Shown one piece after another: positions 43,037 through 51,102 of a DNA stretch of 64,000 nucleotides (positions are counted from its first letter, which is position 1; every line of letters starts with the position of its first letter). A model generated the notes under the pieces. It saw nothing but the letters and a program-made list of their open reading frames with translations, did not search any database and was not told where the DNA came from. The translations under genes were made by a program, and so were the position numbers. This DNA is from Flavobacterium dankookense (lineage in GTDB: Bacteria > Bacteroidota > Bacteroidia > Flavobacteriales > Flavobacteriaceae): contig NZ_SNXR01000011.1 in the NCBI RefSeq assembly GCF_004362665.1, positions 372,001 to 436,000 of the forward strand. Direction: 5' to 3'.

Positions 43037-43390
43037 ATGGGAAAAAAAATTTTAGTACTATTCGGAATTTCAATCTTCATATTTATGATTACTTCTGCAA
43101 TTATTGATATGAACAAAAGATCGGATAGTATTGAAAAAAACAAATATGAAACTGTAGCAAAAGTTTATAAGTTCCATAGTAATAGAAGTTTTAACACTTA
43201 TTATTTCGAATATTTTTATGACGGAAAGAAATATCGAAATAGTGAAGATATTGATTACGGTAACCGAGAAGAAAGTAAAGACAAATTTTATAAAGTAAAT
43301 TTATCTACTAAAAATCCTCAATATTCTGCAATTTTTTTAGACCACGAGATAGTAGACACATCTGAAATTAGAAATGCAGGATTTAAATAA
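43037..43390 (+). CDS. Small membrane-anchored protein (DUF3592-like)
   Basis: 117 residues. One N-terminal hydrophobic helix (ILVLFGISIFIFMITSAII), then a beta-rich domain (TVAKVYKFHSNRSFNTYYFEY, FYDGKKYRNSEDI) reminiscent of DUF3592 proteins. Function unknown. Single-gene unit between elements 3 and 4. Confidence 0.6.
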   Translation: MGKKILVLFGISIFIFMITSAIIDMNKRSDSIEKNKYETVAKVYKFHSNRSFNTYYFEYFYDGKKYRNSEDIDYGNREESKDKFYKVNLSTKNPQYSAIFLDHEIVDTSEIRNAGFK

Positions 43391-43392
43391 AG

Positions 43393-43533
43393 CTACTTCT
43401 GGTAGCAGCCGTTCCTCGTAATTGCGAATATTGTGGTAAGTTCACGTTTGTGTTTCGCGAGAATTTTTATCTTTAACAGAAAATAATCGGTTCCGAAGCT
43501 CTCAACTGACGAGAAGAGGCGGAGCGTTAGTAG
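43393..43533 (+). repeat. attC-like element, copy 4
   Basis: Core ATTGCGAATATTGTGGTAAG, TTCACGTTTGTGTTTCGCGA, then CGGTTCCGAAGCTCTCAACT and GACGAGAAG. Arm pairs seen: CTACT (43393) with AGTAG (43529), GCC (43408) with GGC (43518), CTCGT (43415) with ACGAG (43509). The end GTTAGTAG is the exact complement of the CTACTAAC that opens copies 2 and 6. Confidence 0.8.
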
Positions 43534-43572
43534 TAACTCTATGACAACACTGCAATCATCAAAAAGACGACA

Positions 43573-44619
43573 ATGAGATTAAACATACTTTTATTTCTGA
43601 GCACTATTACTTTATTGACATCATGCAATGGACAGACCTCTAATCAGAAGAAAAACACTGATTTATTTATAAAAGGTGATACTGTAAAAGAACTTGGTAA
43701 AAGCATTATGGTTGTCTATCAAGATAAGAATAATACCTATTGGTTTGGAAGTTGGGAAACTGGAGTGTATCGATATGACGGTAAGACTTTGATAAATTAT
43801 ACAACAAAACACGGTTTGTATACCAATAGAGTGGATGATATAGAAGAAGATACATTGGGCAACTTATATTTCGCGGGTATGAACCCAAATGCTACCATAA
43901 CAAAGTTTGACGGAAAATCATTTACCAATATCAAAGCAATCCCAAGTAATGAGTGGAAACTTGAAGAAGATGATTTGTGGCTAGTTAATGCCTATCGAGC
44001 CGAACAAAAAGTCTATCGATTTGATGGAAATACGCTTTATGAATTGACACTTCCAAAGCCACCTAAACATAATAATCCATTTGAAGTTTATAGCATATAT
44101 AAAGATAGAAAAGGAAACATTTGGTTTGGCACTAATCCTGTAGGAGTATGTCGTTATGATGGAAAATCATTTGAATGGATTACCGAAGAAGATGTGACAG
44201 AATTTCGAAATGAAGGAGCAAATGGAGTGCGTTCAATTACGGAAGACAAAAATGGCGACTTTTGGTTTAATACTGAAAACCGTTATAGTATTTACGACAG
44301 CGCCACTTTAAAAAGCAATAAGTTTTATACAAGATACGAAAGCATAGGTAGTTTAGATGGAAAAAATACCAGTGGTTTAAATGAGTATTTATCGACAGTA
44401 AGAGACAACGAGAATAATTTGTGGTTTGTAACTTATCGTAGTGGCGTTTGGAAATATGATGGAACAAAAATTACACACTATCCAGTTCAAGTAAACTCAA
44501 AAGACATTACTTTATTCAGCATATACAAAGACATCAATGGTGATCTTTGGCTTGGAACGCACGAAAATGGTGTATATAAATTTAATGGAAAGACATTTGA
44601 AAAGTTTAAACCATACTGA
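43573..44619 (+). CDS. Lipoprotein with two-component-regulator propeller repeats
   Basis: 348 residues. Lipobox LLTSC (Cys ~18). The rest is a run of Reg_prop-type beta-propeller repeats, recognised by IYKDRKGNIWFGTN, RYDGKSFEWI, NLWFVTYRSGVWKYDG and DLWLGTHENGVYKFNGKTF. In hybrid two-component systems such repeats precede a kinase; here there is no kinase, so it is a free surface or periplasmic propeller, probably ligand-binding. Single-gene unit between elements 4 and 5. Confidence 0.85.
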   Translation: MRLNILLFLSTITLLTSCNGQTSNQKKNTDLFIKGDTVKELGKSIMVVYQDKNNTYWFGSWETGVYRYDGKTLINYTTKHGLYTNRVDDIEEDTLGNLYFAGMNPNATITKFDGKSFTNIKAIPSNEWKLEEDDLWLVNAYRAEQKVYRFDGNTLYELTLPKPPKHNNPFEVYSIYKDRKGNIWFGTNPVGVCRYDGKSFEWITEEDVTEFRNEGANGVRSITEDKNGDFWFNTENRYSIYDSATLKSNKFYTRYESIGSLDGKNTSGLNEYLSTVRDNENNLWFVTYRSGVWKYDGTKITHYPVQVNSKDITLFSIYKDINGDLWLGTHENGVYKFNGKTFEKFKPY

Positions 44620-44635
44620 CGAAAAAAGAACAGGG

Positions 44636-44792
44636 GATAAATGGTGTTTGGCACGATTACTTCGTCCGTTCGCTTTGCTCGAGTGCGAATTTTGAAGTAA
44701 ATTCAATCTATCCTATCGCAGGAAGTTTTATCTTTGATAGAATATAATTGGTTGCGAAGTTTGCAACTGACGAGAAGCAGTAAAACGTTGGC
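44636..44792 (+). repeat. attC-like element, copy 5
   Basis: Starts GGATAAATGGTGTTTGGC and carries an extra TTCGTCCGTTCGCTTTGCTC in the left arm; core AGTGCGAATTTTGAAGTAAA ... GGAAGTTTTATCTTTGATAG ... TTGGTTGCGAAGTTTGCAAC, then TGACGAGAAG; ends ACGTTGGC. Confidence 0.75.
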
Positions 44793-44829
44793 AATTTTGC
44801 CGAACCGCAGAAAGTACTTTAAAATAAAA

Positions 44830-45402
44830 ATGACAGAAGCAGACAAATTATCTTTATTTTTTAGCAATGAATTTCCTTTTAATAAAGAAGGTTTAGAAGA
44901 ATTTGTAACTACTTTTGTTATTAAATCATACAAAAAAGGGGAAATCATTTTAGAAAATGGAGCTATTGAAAATGAACTCCGTTTTTTAGACGAAGGCATT
45001 ATTAGAGAATATTATGCAACTAACGACAGGGAAAAAAATATTAATTTTTACACTAGTTCAGGTTTTATAACCGACTTTTCTTCGTTTACACATTCCACAG
45101 CAACAAGAAAGTATCAAGAATGTTTGACTGACGTTGATTTAAGGGTTTTATCTAAAGATAAATTCTTGACTTTTACCAATCAATACCAATGTGGCAAACT
45201 ATTTATTGAAACTATTTTCCAAAGAATTGTTGTTAATAAAGAAAATGAAGAATTCAACCATTTTGTAAATACTGCTGAAGAATTATATCTCGAGATTATG
45301 AAAAATAAGCATGATTGGTTACTTCAAATTCCTCAGTATCATATTGCTTCCTATTTAGGAATTACTCCAGAAACATTAAGTAGAATTAGAAAAAAAATTT
45401 AA
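44830..45402 (+). CDS. Crp/Fnr-family transcriptional regulator
   Basis: 190 residues from ATG 44830. The open frame extends 32 codons further upstream, but those codons lie in array element 5, so they are rejected. N-terminal cNMP-binding-like jelly roll (EIILENGAIENELRFLDEGI, in parts) without the cAMP-binding signature, and a short C-terminal HTH: YHIASYLGITPETLSRIRKKI (in parts). The recognition helix ETLSR has the E-x-x-S-R pattern of FNR. An exact FNR-type box TTGAT-N4-ATCAA lies 4 bp after its stop, before the hydrolase gene. No Fe-S cysteine cluster at the N-terminus. Confidence 0.85.
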   Translation: MTEADKLSLFFSNEFPFNKEGLEEFVTTFVIKSYKKGEIILENGAIENELRFLDEGIIREYYATNDREKNINFYTSSGFITDFSSFTHSTATRKYQECLTDVDLRVLSKDKFLTFTNQYQCGKLFIETIFQRIVVNKENEEFNHFVNTAEELYLEIMKNKHDWLLQIPQYHIASYLGITPETLSRIRKKI

Positions 45403-45406
45403 TTTC

Positions 45407-45420
45407 TTGATTTCAATCAA
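45407..45420. promoter_or_regulatory. FNR-type box upstream of the MBL hydrolase gene
   Basis: TTGATTTCAATCAA is a perfect TTGAT-N4-ATCAA palindrome. A CAACTTTG -7-like box (about 45443-45450) lies ~22 bp downstream, so the box centre would sit near -43, the usual activator position. Confidence 0.65.
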
Positions 45421-45476
45421 TGTAAAACATTATAGCATTGAGCAACTTTGCACTTTCAATTTAAAACTACTAAATA

Positions 45477-46244
45477 ATGAAAGTACATCATTTAAGAAAC
45501 GCCACTTTAGTCATAGAAACTGGAGATAATTTTATATTAGTTGATCCAATGCTTGGAAAAAAAGGAACAGCTGGACCAACATTTACACTTTTCCGTTTCA
45601 AACCACAACGAAATCCTATTGTAGATTTACCAAGCAATGCAATGGATATTGTTGAAAAAGCTACACATTGTTTAATAACGCATTTGCATCCAGACCATTT
45701 GGACAAGGAAGCGGAGCATTTTCTTCGCACTAAACAAATTCCTGTTATTTGTAGTGTTAAGGACGAAAGTACATTAAGAAAAAAAGGATTAAACGTTTCC
45801 CAAACGGTTGACTATTGGAAAAAAACCAGTTTTTTAGGTGGAATAATTCAGGGTATTCCAGCCGTTCATGGGTATGGATTTGTAGCAAAACCTATGGGAA
45901 ATGTAATGGGATTTTATTTAGAATTACCAAATGAAAAGTCAATCTATTTAAGTGCCGATACCATATATACTGATGACGTTCACAAAGTTTTGACACAATT
46001 AAAACCTGAAATTTCAGTTGTGGCTTGTGGAACGGCTCAATTGGATATTTTTCAACCTTTGTTAATGCGAATGGATGACATCTTAAAATTTGTAAAAAAT
46101 GCACCAAATCAAGTAATCGCTAACCATTTAGAAGCAGTAAATCATTGTCCGACAACGAGAAAGCAATTAGAAACAGCAGTTTCAAAAATTGGACTTTCTG
46201 ACAAAGTTTTTATTCCGAAAGACGGAGAAAGCAGAACTTTTTAA
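45477..46244 (+). CDS. MBL-fold metallo-hydrolase (UlaG-like)
   Basis: 255 residues. Metallo-beta-lactamase fold with the metal motif HLHPDHLD (about 64-71), a second ligand region VHGYGF and SADTIYTDDVHKVL, and a late ANHLEAVNHCPTTR. The opening MKVHHLRNATLVIETGDNFILVDP (in parts) resembles the L-ascorbate-6-phosphate lactonase/UlaG group. The substrate is unknown. Placed behind a Crp/Fnr gene with an FNR-type box between; probably its target. Element 6 follows. Confidence 0.85.
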   Translation: MKVHHLRNATLVIETGDNFILVDPMLGKKGTAGPTFTLFRFKPQRNPIVDLPSNAMDIVEKATHCLITHLHPDHLDKEAEHFLRTKQIPVICSVKDESTLRKKGLNVSQTVDYWKKTSFLGGIIQGIPAVHGYGFVAKPMGNVMGFYLELPNEKSIYLSADTIYTDDVHKVLTQLKPEISVVACGTAQLDIFQPLLMRMDDILKFVKNAPNQVIANHLEAVNHCPTTRKQLETAVSKIGLSDKVFIPKDGESRTF

Positions 46245-46252
46245 TAAAATTG

Positions 46253-46295
46253 CTACTAACAGCCGTTTCAAGGGCGTAATTTTACCGTGTTCATA
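46253..46295 (+). repeat. attC-like element, copy 6 (left part only)
   Basis: CTACTAACAGCCGTTTCAAG then GGCGTAATTTTACCGTGTTC; the conserved core and right arm are missing. Confidence 0.55.
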
Positions 46296-46368
46296 GAAAA
46301 TAGTAACTTAAATTTGAAATAAAATAATAACTCAATAAAATTATATTTTTTAAAATATTTAAAAAGAA

Positions 46369-46794
46369 ATGAATACAGCTATTTTAAACAAAAATGATTT
46401 AAACATAGGCATTAAAGAACAAGTTTCTGAATTATTCCGTCAATTAAGTCCAAACAAAATTCAGTTAGATCTTGAAGAAATATTGAATGAGAAAAACCAA
46501 ATTACAGTTGCCTATTGTGAGGACAATAATAAAATAATTGGAATTGCATTAATGTGTACTTACAAAGTTATATCTGGAAGCAAGGGGTGGATTGAAGATG
46601 TAGTTGTAGACTCAGCGTCACGGGGAAAAGGAATAGGAAGAAAACTAATCAACTTATTAGTTGAAGTAGGCGAAGAAAAAGAACTATCTGAAATACTTCT
46701 TTTTACAGAAGACCATAGATTGGCTGCAATAAATTTATATTCAAGTGTTGGTTTTAAACTTAAAGACAGTAAGATATATTGCAAGAAAAAATAA
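46369..46794 (+). CDS. GNAT-family N-acetyltransferase
   Basis: 141 residues. The acetyl-CoA-binding motif is clear: IEDVVVDSASRGKGIGRKLINLLVE (in parts; R/Q-x-x-G-x-G/A is SRGKGIGRK), followed by LLFTEDHRLAAINLYSSVGFK. The acceptor is unknown; small GNATs are frequent integron-type cargo. Single-gene unit between elements 6 and 7. Confidence 0.88.
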   Translation: MNTAILNKNDLNIGIKEQVSELFRQLSPNKIQLDLEEILNEKNQITVAYCEDNNKIIGIALMCTYKVISGSKGWIEDVVVDSASRGKGIGRKLINLLVEVGEEKELSEILLFTEDHRLAAINLYSSVGFKLKDSKIYCKKK

Positions 46795-46802
46795 CAAGAA
46801 GT

Positions 46803-46923
46803 ACGCACAACAGCCATTTCACACAATTGCGAATTTTGTAGTAAGTTCACGTTTGCGTTTCGCAAGATTTTTTATCTTTAACTGAAATAATTGTTAGCGA
46901 ATTTTTAACTTTGTTAAGAAGAG
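46803..46923 (+). repeat. attC-like element, copy 7
   Basis: GCACAACAGCCATTTCACAC, core AATTGCGAATTTTGTAGTAA, GTTCACGTTTGCGTTTCGCA, AGATTTTTTATCTTTAACTG. TTGCGAA and TTCGCAA form a perfect 7-bp inner stem. Confidence 0.75.
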
Positions 46924-46959
46924 GAACTTTATAATAATGATTCCATAGATCATAAAAAA

Positions 46960-47526
46960 ATGATGAAACAACTACAATTTGCTATAAAAGAACTAATAAC
47001 TATTTCAGAAAACGAAATGGAAAATTTCTTGTGTTATTGCAAATCTAAAACGTTTAAGAAAAAAGAAGTTTTAAGTAAACCAAACGAAATTGCAAACGAA
47101 ATATTTTTTATCAATAAAGGAATCATTAGAGTTAAAATTCTTGACAATAGTGGAACGGAACATTCAATTCATTTTGCATTAGAAAATCAATTTATTGCCG
47201 ATTACTCCAGTTTTATTCAGCAAACAAAATCAATTTATACTTTAGAAGCACTAGAAGAAACCGAAGTTATAATTATGCCAAAATCTACTATTGATTGGGG
47301 TTATGCCAATTTGAAAGAAGGTCAAAAAATGGGTAGATTAATTGCTGAATATTATTTTATTTACCAAGATAATCGCATAAAAAACAACTATTTTAGAACA
47401 CCAAAAGAGCGTTATGACAATATTTCAGAGGTGTTTCCAAACATTCATAATCGTGTTCCACAACATATGATTGCTTCCTATTTAGGAATTACATCAATAC
47501 ATTTAAGTCGATTAAAAAAAACATAA
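46960..47526 (+). CDS. Crp/Fnr-family transcriptional regulator
   Basis: 188 residues (the second ATG at 46963 is an equal start choice). cNMP-binding-like domain (FKKKEVLSKPNEIANEIFFINKGIIRV, in parts) and C-terminal HTH HMIASYLGITSIHLSRLKK. The recognition helix is IHLSR, so the FNR glutamate is replaced by histidine, predicting a different operator. The two genes that follow both have a TAAACATTTGTTATCGTTT-like site 17-18 bp upstream of their -7 boxes, the best candidate target. Confidence 0.85.
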   Translation: MMKQLQFAIKELITISENEMENFLCYCKSKTFKKKEVLSKPNEIANEIFFINKGIIRVKILDNSGTEHSIHFALENQFIADYSSFIQQTKSIYTLEALEETEVIIMPKSTIDWGYANLKEGQKMGRLIAEYYFIYQDNRIKNNYFRTPKERYDNISEVFPNIHNRVPQHMIASYLGITSIHLSRLKKT

Positions 47527-47543
47527 ACATTTGTTATCGTTTT
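47524..47543. promoter_or_regulatory. Candidate Crp-type operator 1 (GTTATCGTTT)
   Basis: TAAACATTTGTTATCGTTTT is followed after about 17 bp by TATATTTG (a -7 box) and then the 47587 gene. It matches the site at 48352. Confidence 0.55.
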
Positions 47544-47586
47544 GAAAATCCATCTTTTCTATATTTGATATTAATTTTAAAATCAA

Positions 47587-48354
47587 ATGATATACTTTAT
47601 TGAAACCTTAAAAGAAAGAAACGAAACCTTGTTCAATTTCGGATTAGTTTGTTTGGTTTTTACTATACTGTTTTTTATACTTTCAAAAACAACTTCCACC
47701 GAAGTTTTAGGAATTAACGCGTACATCAAACCTTTCAAATTTGCTTTTTCTACATTTATCTATTCCTGGACAGTGGCTTGGTTTTTAGGGTATTTGCCTA
47801 GTTTTAATCCAACCATTTTTAATTGGATTATCATCATTACTTTGGGTTTTGAGATAGTCTATATTGCATTGCAAGCCTCAAAAGGAGAGCTTTCACATTA
47901 TAATATTTCTACACCAACAAAATCTTTTTTGTTTTCAATGATGGCCTTGATGGCAACCATTGCAACTTTGGCAACAGCTTATATTGCTGTTTTGTTTTTT
48001 AGCTCTACCGTTTCAGAATTACCCAATTATTATTTGTGGAGCATTCGATTGGGATTGATAATCTTTGTTATTTTTTCGTTTGAAGGTTTCGTTATGGGTT
48101 CAAAAATGGCACATACTATAGGAAGTGAAGACGGAAGCAAAGGCTTAGCAATATTGAATTGGAGTTTTACTTATGGTGATTTGCGTATTGCTCATTTTAT
48201 AGGAATGCACGCTTTGCAAATCATTCCAATCGCATCATTTTATTTATTAAAAAACACCAAACTTACCATTGGGCTAGGTATTTTGTACTTCGGATTAGCT
48301 CTTTTTACATTAATTCAAGCCTTACAAGGAAAATCATTTTTCGGTAAAATCTAA
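47587..48354 (+). CDS. Polytopic membrane protein, unknown function
   Basis: 255 residues with seven hydrophobic helices (for example FGLVCLVFTILFFILS, WIIIITLGFEIVYIAL, MMALMATIATLATAYIAVLFF in parts). Conserved-looking polar spots: INAYIKPFKFAFS, LNWSFTYGDLRIAHFIGMHALQ (in parts), with histidines inside helices that could bind metal or haem. Family not named. Predicted target of the preceding Crp-type regulator. Confidence 0.7.
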   Translation: MIYFIETLKERNETLFNFGLVCLVFTILFFILSKTTSTEVLGINAYIKPFKFAFSTFIYSWTVAWFLGYLPSFNPTIFNWIIIITLGFEIVYIALQASKGELSHYNISTPTKSFLFSMMALMATIATLATAYIAVLFFSSTVSELPNYYLWSIRLGLIIFVIFSFEGFVMGSKMAHTIGSEDGSKGLAILNWSFTYGDLRIAHFIGMHALQIIPIASFYLLKNTKLTIGLGILYFGLALFTLIQALQGKSFFGKI

Positions 48355-48371
48355 ACAAATGTTATCGTTTA
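48352..48371. promoter_or_regulatory. Candidate Crp-type operator 2 (GTTATCGTTT)
   Basis: TAAACAAATGTTATCGTTTA lies 18 bp upstream of TAATTTTG, an exact -7 box, and of the TonB receptor gene. Confidence 0.55.
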
Positions 48372-48420
48372 ATGATATAAACTCAAAGTAATTTTGTTTT
48401 GAAATTTAAACTTAATTACT

Positions 48421-50799
48421 ATGAAAAATGGATTATTACTAGTGTGTTTGTTATTTGGATTAACCGTTTTTTCTCAAAACGGAACTATTAAAGGAAAAAT
48501 TACCGATAAATTATCAGAAAAACCACTTCAGGGTGTAATTATTGTACTAGTTAATTCAGAAAACAACACTTCTGAAACTGACGAAAATGGAAATTTTACT
48601 TTGCAAAATGTTCCAATCGGAAGGCAAGTAATCGAGATTAGTTTTGCAGGTTATGAAAACAGTTCGGTTCCAAATATTGATGTAACTTCAGGGAAAGATG
48701 TTTTTTTAACCATTGCTTTAACTGAAAAATTTAATCAATTGGAGGAAGTTGTTATTAAATCTGACAATAATAAAGCAAAAGCAATCAATAAAATGGCTGC
48801 AGTATCAACGCGACAATTTAGCGTAGAAGAAGTAAATCGATATGCTGGTGGAAGAAGCGATGTGGCTCGTTTGGTTGCTAATTTTGCAGGAGTTTCAACT
48901 GGAAATGACAGCAGAAATGATATTGTAGTTCGAGGAAATTCACCTGCAGGAATGTTGTGGCGCATTGAAGGAATTCCTGTACCAAGTCCAAATCATTTTT
49001 CAACTTTAGGAACAACAGGAAGTCCTGTTTCGGCTTTAAACCCAAATATGTTAGCCAATTCCGATTTTCTAACTTCTGCTTTTCCTGCCGAATACGGTAA
49101 TGCAATTAGCGGTGTTTTTGATTTGAGTTTTAGAAAAGGAAACAAAGATAATTACGAATTTACTGCTGGCATTGGTGCTTATCCTGGTGTTGAGTTTGTC
49201 TCCGAAGGACCAATGGGAAAAAATCAAGGTTCATTTTTGGTTGCTGGTCGTTACGGCATTGCAGGTTATCTTGGCGGTTCAGGAACTGGTGCAGCAATTC
49301 CTAACTATAATGATGTTTCTTTCCATCTTGATTTTGGAAAAACCAAGTTAGGTAATTTTACACTTTTCGGAATTGCAGGATTTTCTAATATTGAATTTCT
49401 TGGAAAAGATGCCACTGATGAAGACTTGTTTTCTGCAAAAGATGCCAATCAAAAATTAAATTCCGATTTTTATTCTGTTGGTTTAACTCATAAAGTAGCA
49501 ACTGGAAATAATTCATTTCTAAAAACAACAATTGGAACTTCAAATTCTTTAAATAGTTATGAAGAAGATCGATTGTTTGATATTGGAACTCCAACCGAAA
49601 ATAAAATTCGGTATACAGAAAGTGATAATCAGGAAAATAGAATTACAGTAAGTTCCTTATTTAACTCAAAAATAAATAGAAATTTTACAATTAGAACAGG
49701 AGTTTTATTTGAGCTTTTCAATATAGATTTTAATCTACAAGACCGATTCAAACAAACTGATGCCAATGCCGATGGATTTGAAGATTTCAATACTATTTAC
49801 CAAACAAAAGGCCATTACACGATTTTGCAACCTTATGCCCAAGCTCAAATTAGACTTTCTGAAAAATTAACATTAAATGCTGGACTTCACGGACAATCAT
49901 TTTCTGTTAACAATCAATTTGTTTTAGAACCAAGAACTTCCGTAACCTATAAAGTTAATAGCAATAATACTATAAATTTAGGATACGGTTTACATCATCA
50001 AAATGTTCCAGCACCGATTTTATTTCAGAATGAAAACATCGGTGGGAATTTAGTACAAACCAATAAAAATTTAGACTTAGTAAGAAGCAATCATTTTGTT
50101 TTAGGTTATGATGTAAAATTAGCAGATAAATGGCGTGGCAAAGCCGAACTATATTACCAAAATATTAATAATGCTGGTGTTGAAAATTTCGCTAGTAGCT
50201 ATTCAACTTTAACAGAAGGTTCCGATTTTGGTTATTCAACCGACAAAACATCATTAGTAAGTAATGGAAAAGGAAAAAATATCGGAATAGAATTAACCAT
50301 AGAAAAATTCTTTAGCAAAGGTTATCACGCACTTGTAACCACATCATTTTTTGAAAGTAAATACGAAGGTAGTGATGGAATAGAGAGAAACTCACCTTTT
50401 AATAACAAATATACCATTAACGCTTTAGGTGGAAAGGAATTCAAAGTCGGAAAATCGAAACGCACCATTCTATCTTTCGATGGAAAAATAACAACATCTG
50501 GAGGACGATTTTATTCGCCAATAGATTTAGTTGCTTCACAAAATGCAGGTTTTCAAGTTAATGACGATGCTAATGCGTATAGCAAACAATATGACGCTTA
50601 TTTTAGACTAGATTTAAGAACTGGAATAAAATTTAATAGTAAAAAACGAAAACAATCTCACATATTTTATTGCGAAATTCAGAATGTAACAGACAATGAT
50701 AATATTTTTGTAAGTCGTTATAATCGTTTAACAAATCAAGTAAATAGAATTGACCAAATAGGTTTATTTCCAGATTTTGGATATAAATTTCAATTTTAA
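48421..50799 (+). CDS. TonB-dependent receptor with carboxypeptidase-like N-terminal domain
   Basis: 792 residues. Signal peptide MKNGLLLVCLLFGLTVFSQ, then a CarboxypepD_reg-like domain (GTIKGKITDKLSEKPLQGV ... TDENGNFTLQNVPIG), a plug domain (NKMAAVSTRQFSVEEVNRYAGG, DIVVRGNSPAGMLWRIEGIPV in parts) and a large beta-barrel ending ...GYKFQF with the aromatic C-terminus. No SusD partner follows, so it is not a polysaccharide-utilisation pair; substrate unknown. Probably activated by the Crp-type regulator encoded at 46960-47526. A remnant of the array element follows its stop. Confidence 0.92.
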   Translation: MKNGLLLVCLLFGLTVFSQNGTIKGKITDKLSEKPLQGVIIVLVNSENNTSETDENGNFTLQNVPIGRQVIEISFAGYENSSVPNIDVTSGKDVFLTIALTEKFNQLEEVVIKSDNNKAKAINKMAAVSTRQFSVEEVNRYAGGRSDVARLVANFAGVSTGNDSRNDIVVRGNSPAGMLWRIEGIPVPSPNHFSTLGTTGSPVSALNPNMLANSDFLTSAFPAEYGNAISGVFDLSFRKGNKDNYEFTAGIGAYPGVEFVSEGPMGKNQGSFLVAGRYGIAGYLGGSGTGAAIPNYNDVSFHLDFGKTKLGNFTLFGIAGFSNIEFLGKDATDEDLFSAKDANQKLNSDFYSVGLTHKVATGNNSFLKTTIGTSNSLNSYEEDRLFDIGTPTENKIRYTESDNQENRITVSSLFNSKINRNFTIRTGVLFELFNIDFNLQDRFKQTDANADGFEDFNTIYQTKGHYTILQPYAQAQIRLSEKLTLNAGLHGQSFSVNNQFVLEPRTSVTYKVNSNNTINLGYGLHHQNVPAPILFQNENIGGNLVQTNKNLDLVRSNHFVLGYDVKLADKWRGKAELYYQNINNAGVENFASSYSTLTEGSDFGYSTDKTSLVSNGKGKNIGIELTIEKFFSKGYHALVTTSFFESKYEGSDGIERNSPFNNKYTINALGGKEFKVGKSKRTILSFDGKITTSGGRFYSPIDLVASQNAGFQVNDDANAYSKQYDAYFRLDLRTGIKFNSKKRKQSHIFYCEIQNVTDNDNIFVSRYNRLTNQVNRIDQIGLFPDFGYKFQF

Positions 50800-50811
50800 T
50801 ATAAAATACCA

Positions 50812-50838
50812 CTACTGTCAATAGCCGTATCAAGAAAT
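50812..50838 (+). repeat. attC-like element remnant, copy 8
   Basis: CTACTGTCAATAGCCGTATC then AAGAAATAG resembles the CTACTAACAGCCGTTTCAAG left arm of copy 6. The core is absent. The rest of 50840-51040 is AT-rich without a visible gene. Confidence 0.4.
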
Positions 50839-51045
50839 AGTAAAAGTACTTTATTAAAGTAAAAATTTTAATTAGTATAGGTCAACAAATTTATGTAGTG
50901 TTGACACATTTTAATTAGAAGCAAATTGATTAAAGTGAATACACAACTGGAATTTTTTTTTTAATAATTTGCAAAAAAAATGGTTCAAGCTCACATAAAA
51001 TAGTAAAAGAATAGCAGACTAATATTTAGAAGTTTTTTTAATTTA

Positions 51046-51080
51046 AAAAACCACGACTAAAATTTTAAGTCGTGGTTTTT
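51046..51080. terminator. Bidirectional terminator between TonB receptor and clpB
   Basis: Stem AAAAACCACGACT/AGTCGTGGTTTTT, T run on both strands. Confidence 0.88.
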
Positions 51081-51102
51081 AATTTATAATCAGTTTTATT
51101 AT

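Noticed and set aside
44734..44829. N-terminal extension of the Crp/Fnr gene
   Set aside because: The codons lie in a repeated intergenic element and are not part of the conserved family; ATG 44830 fits.
41163..46960. Insertion sequences as the explanation of the repeated elements
   Set aside because: No transposase and no target duplications were seen; each copy follows a gene in the same orientation.
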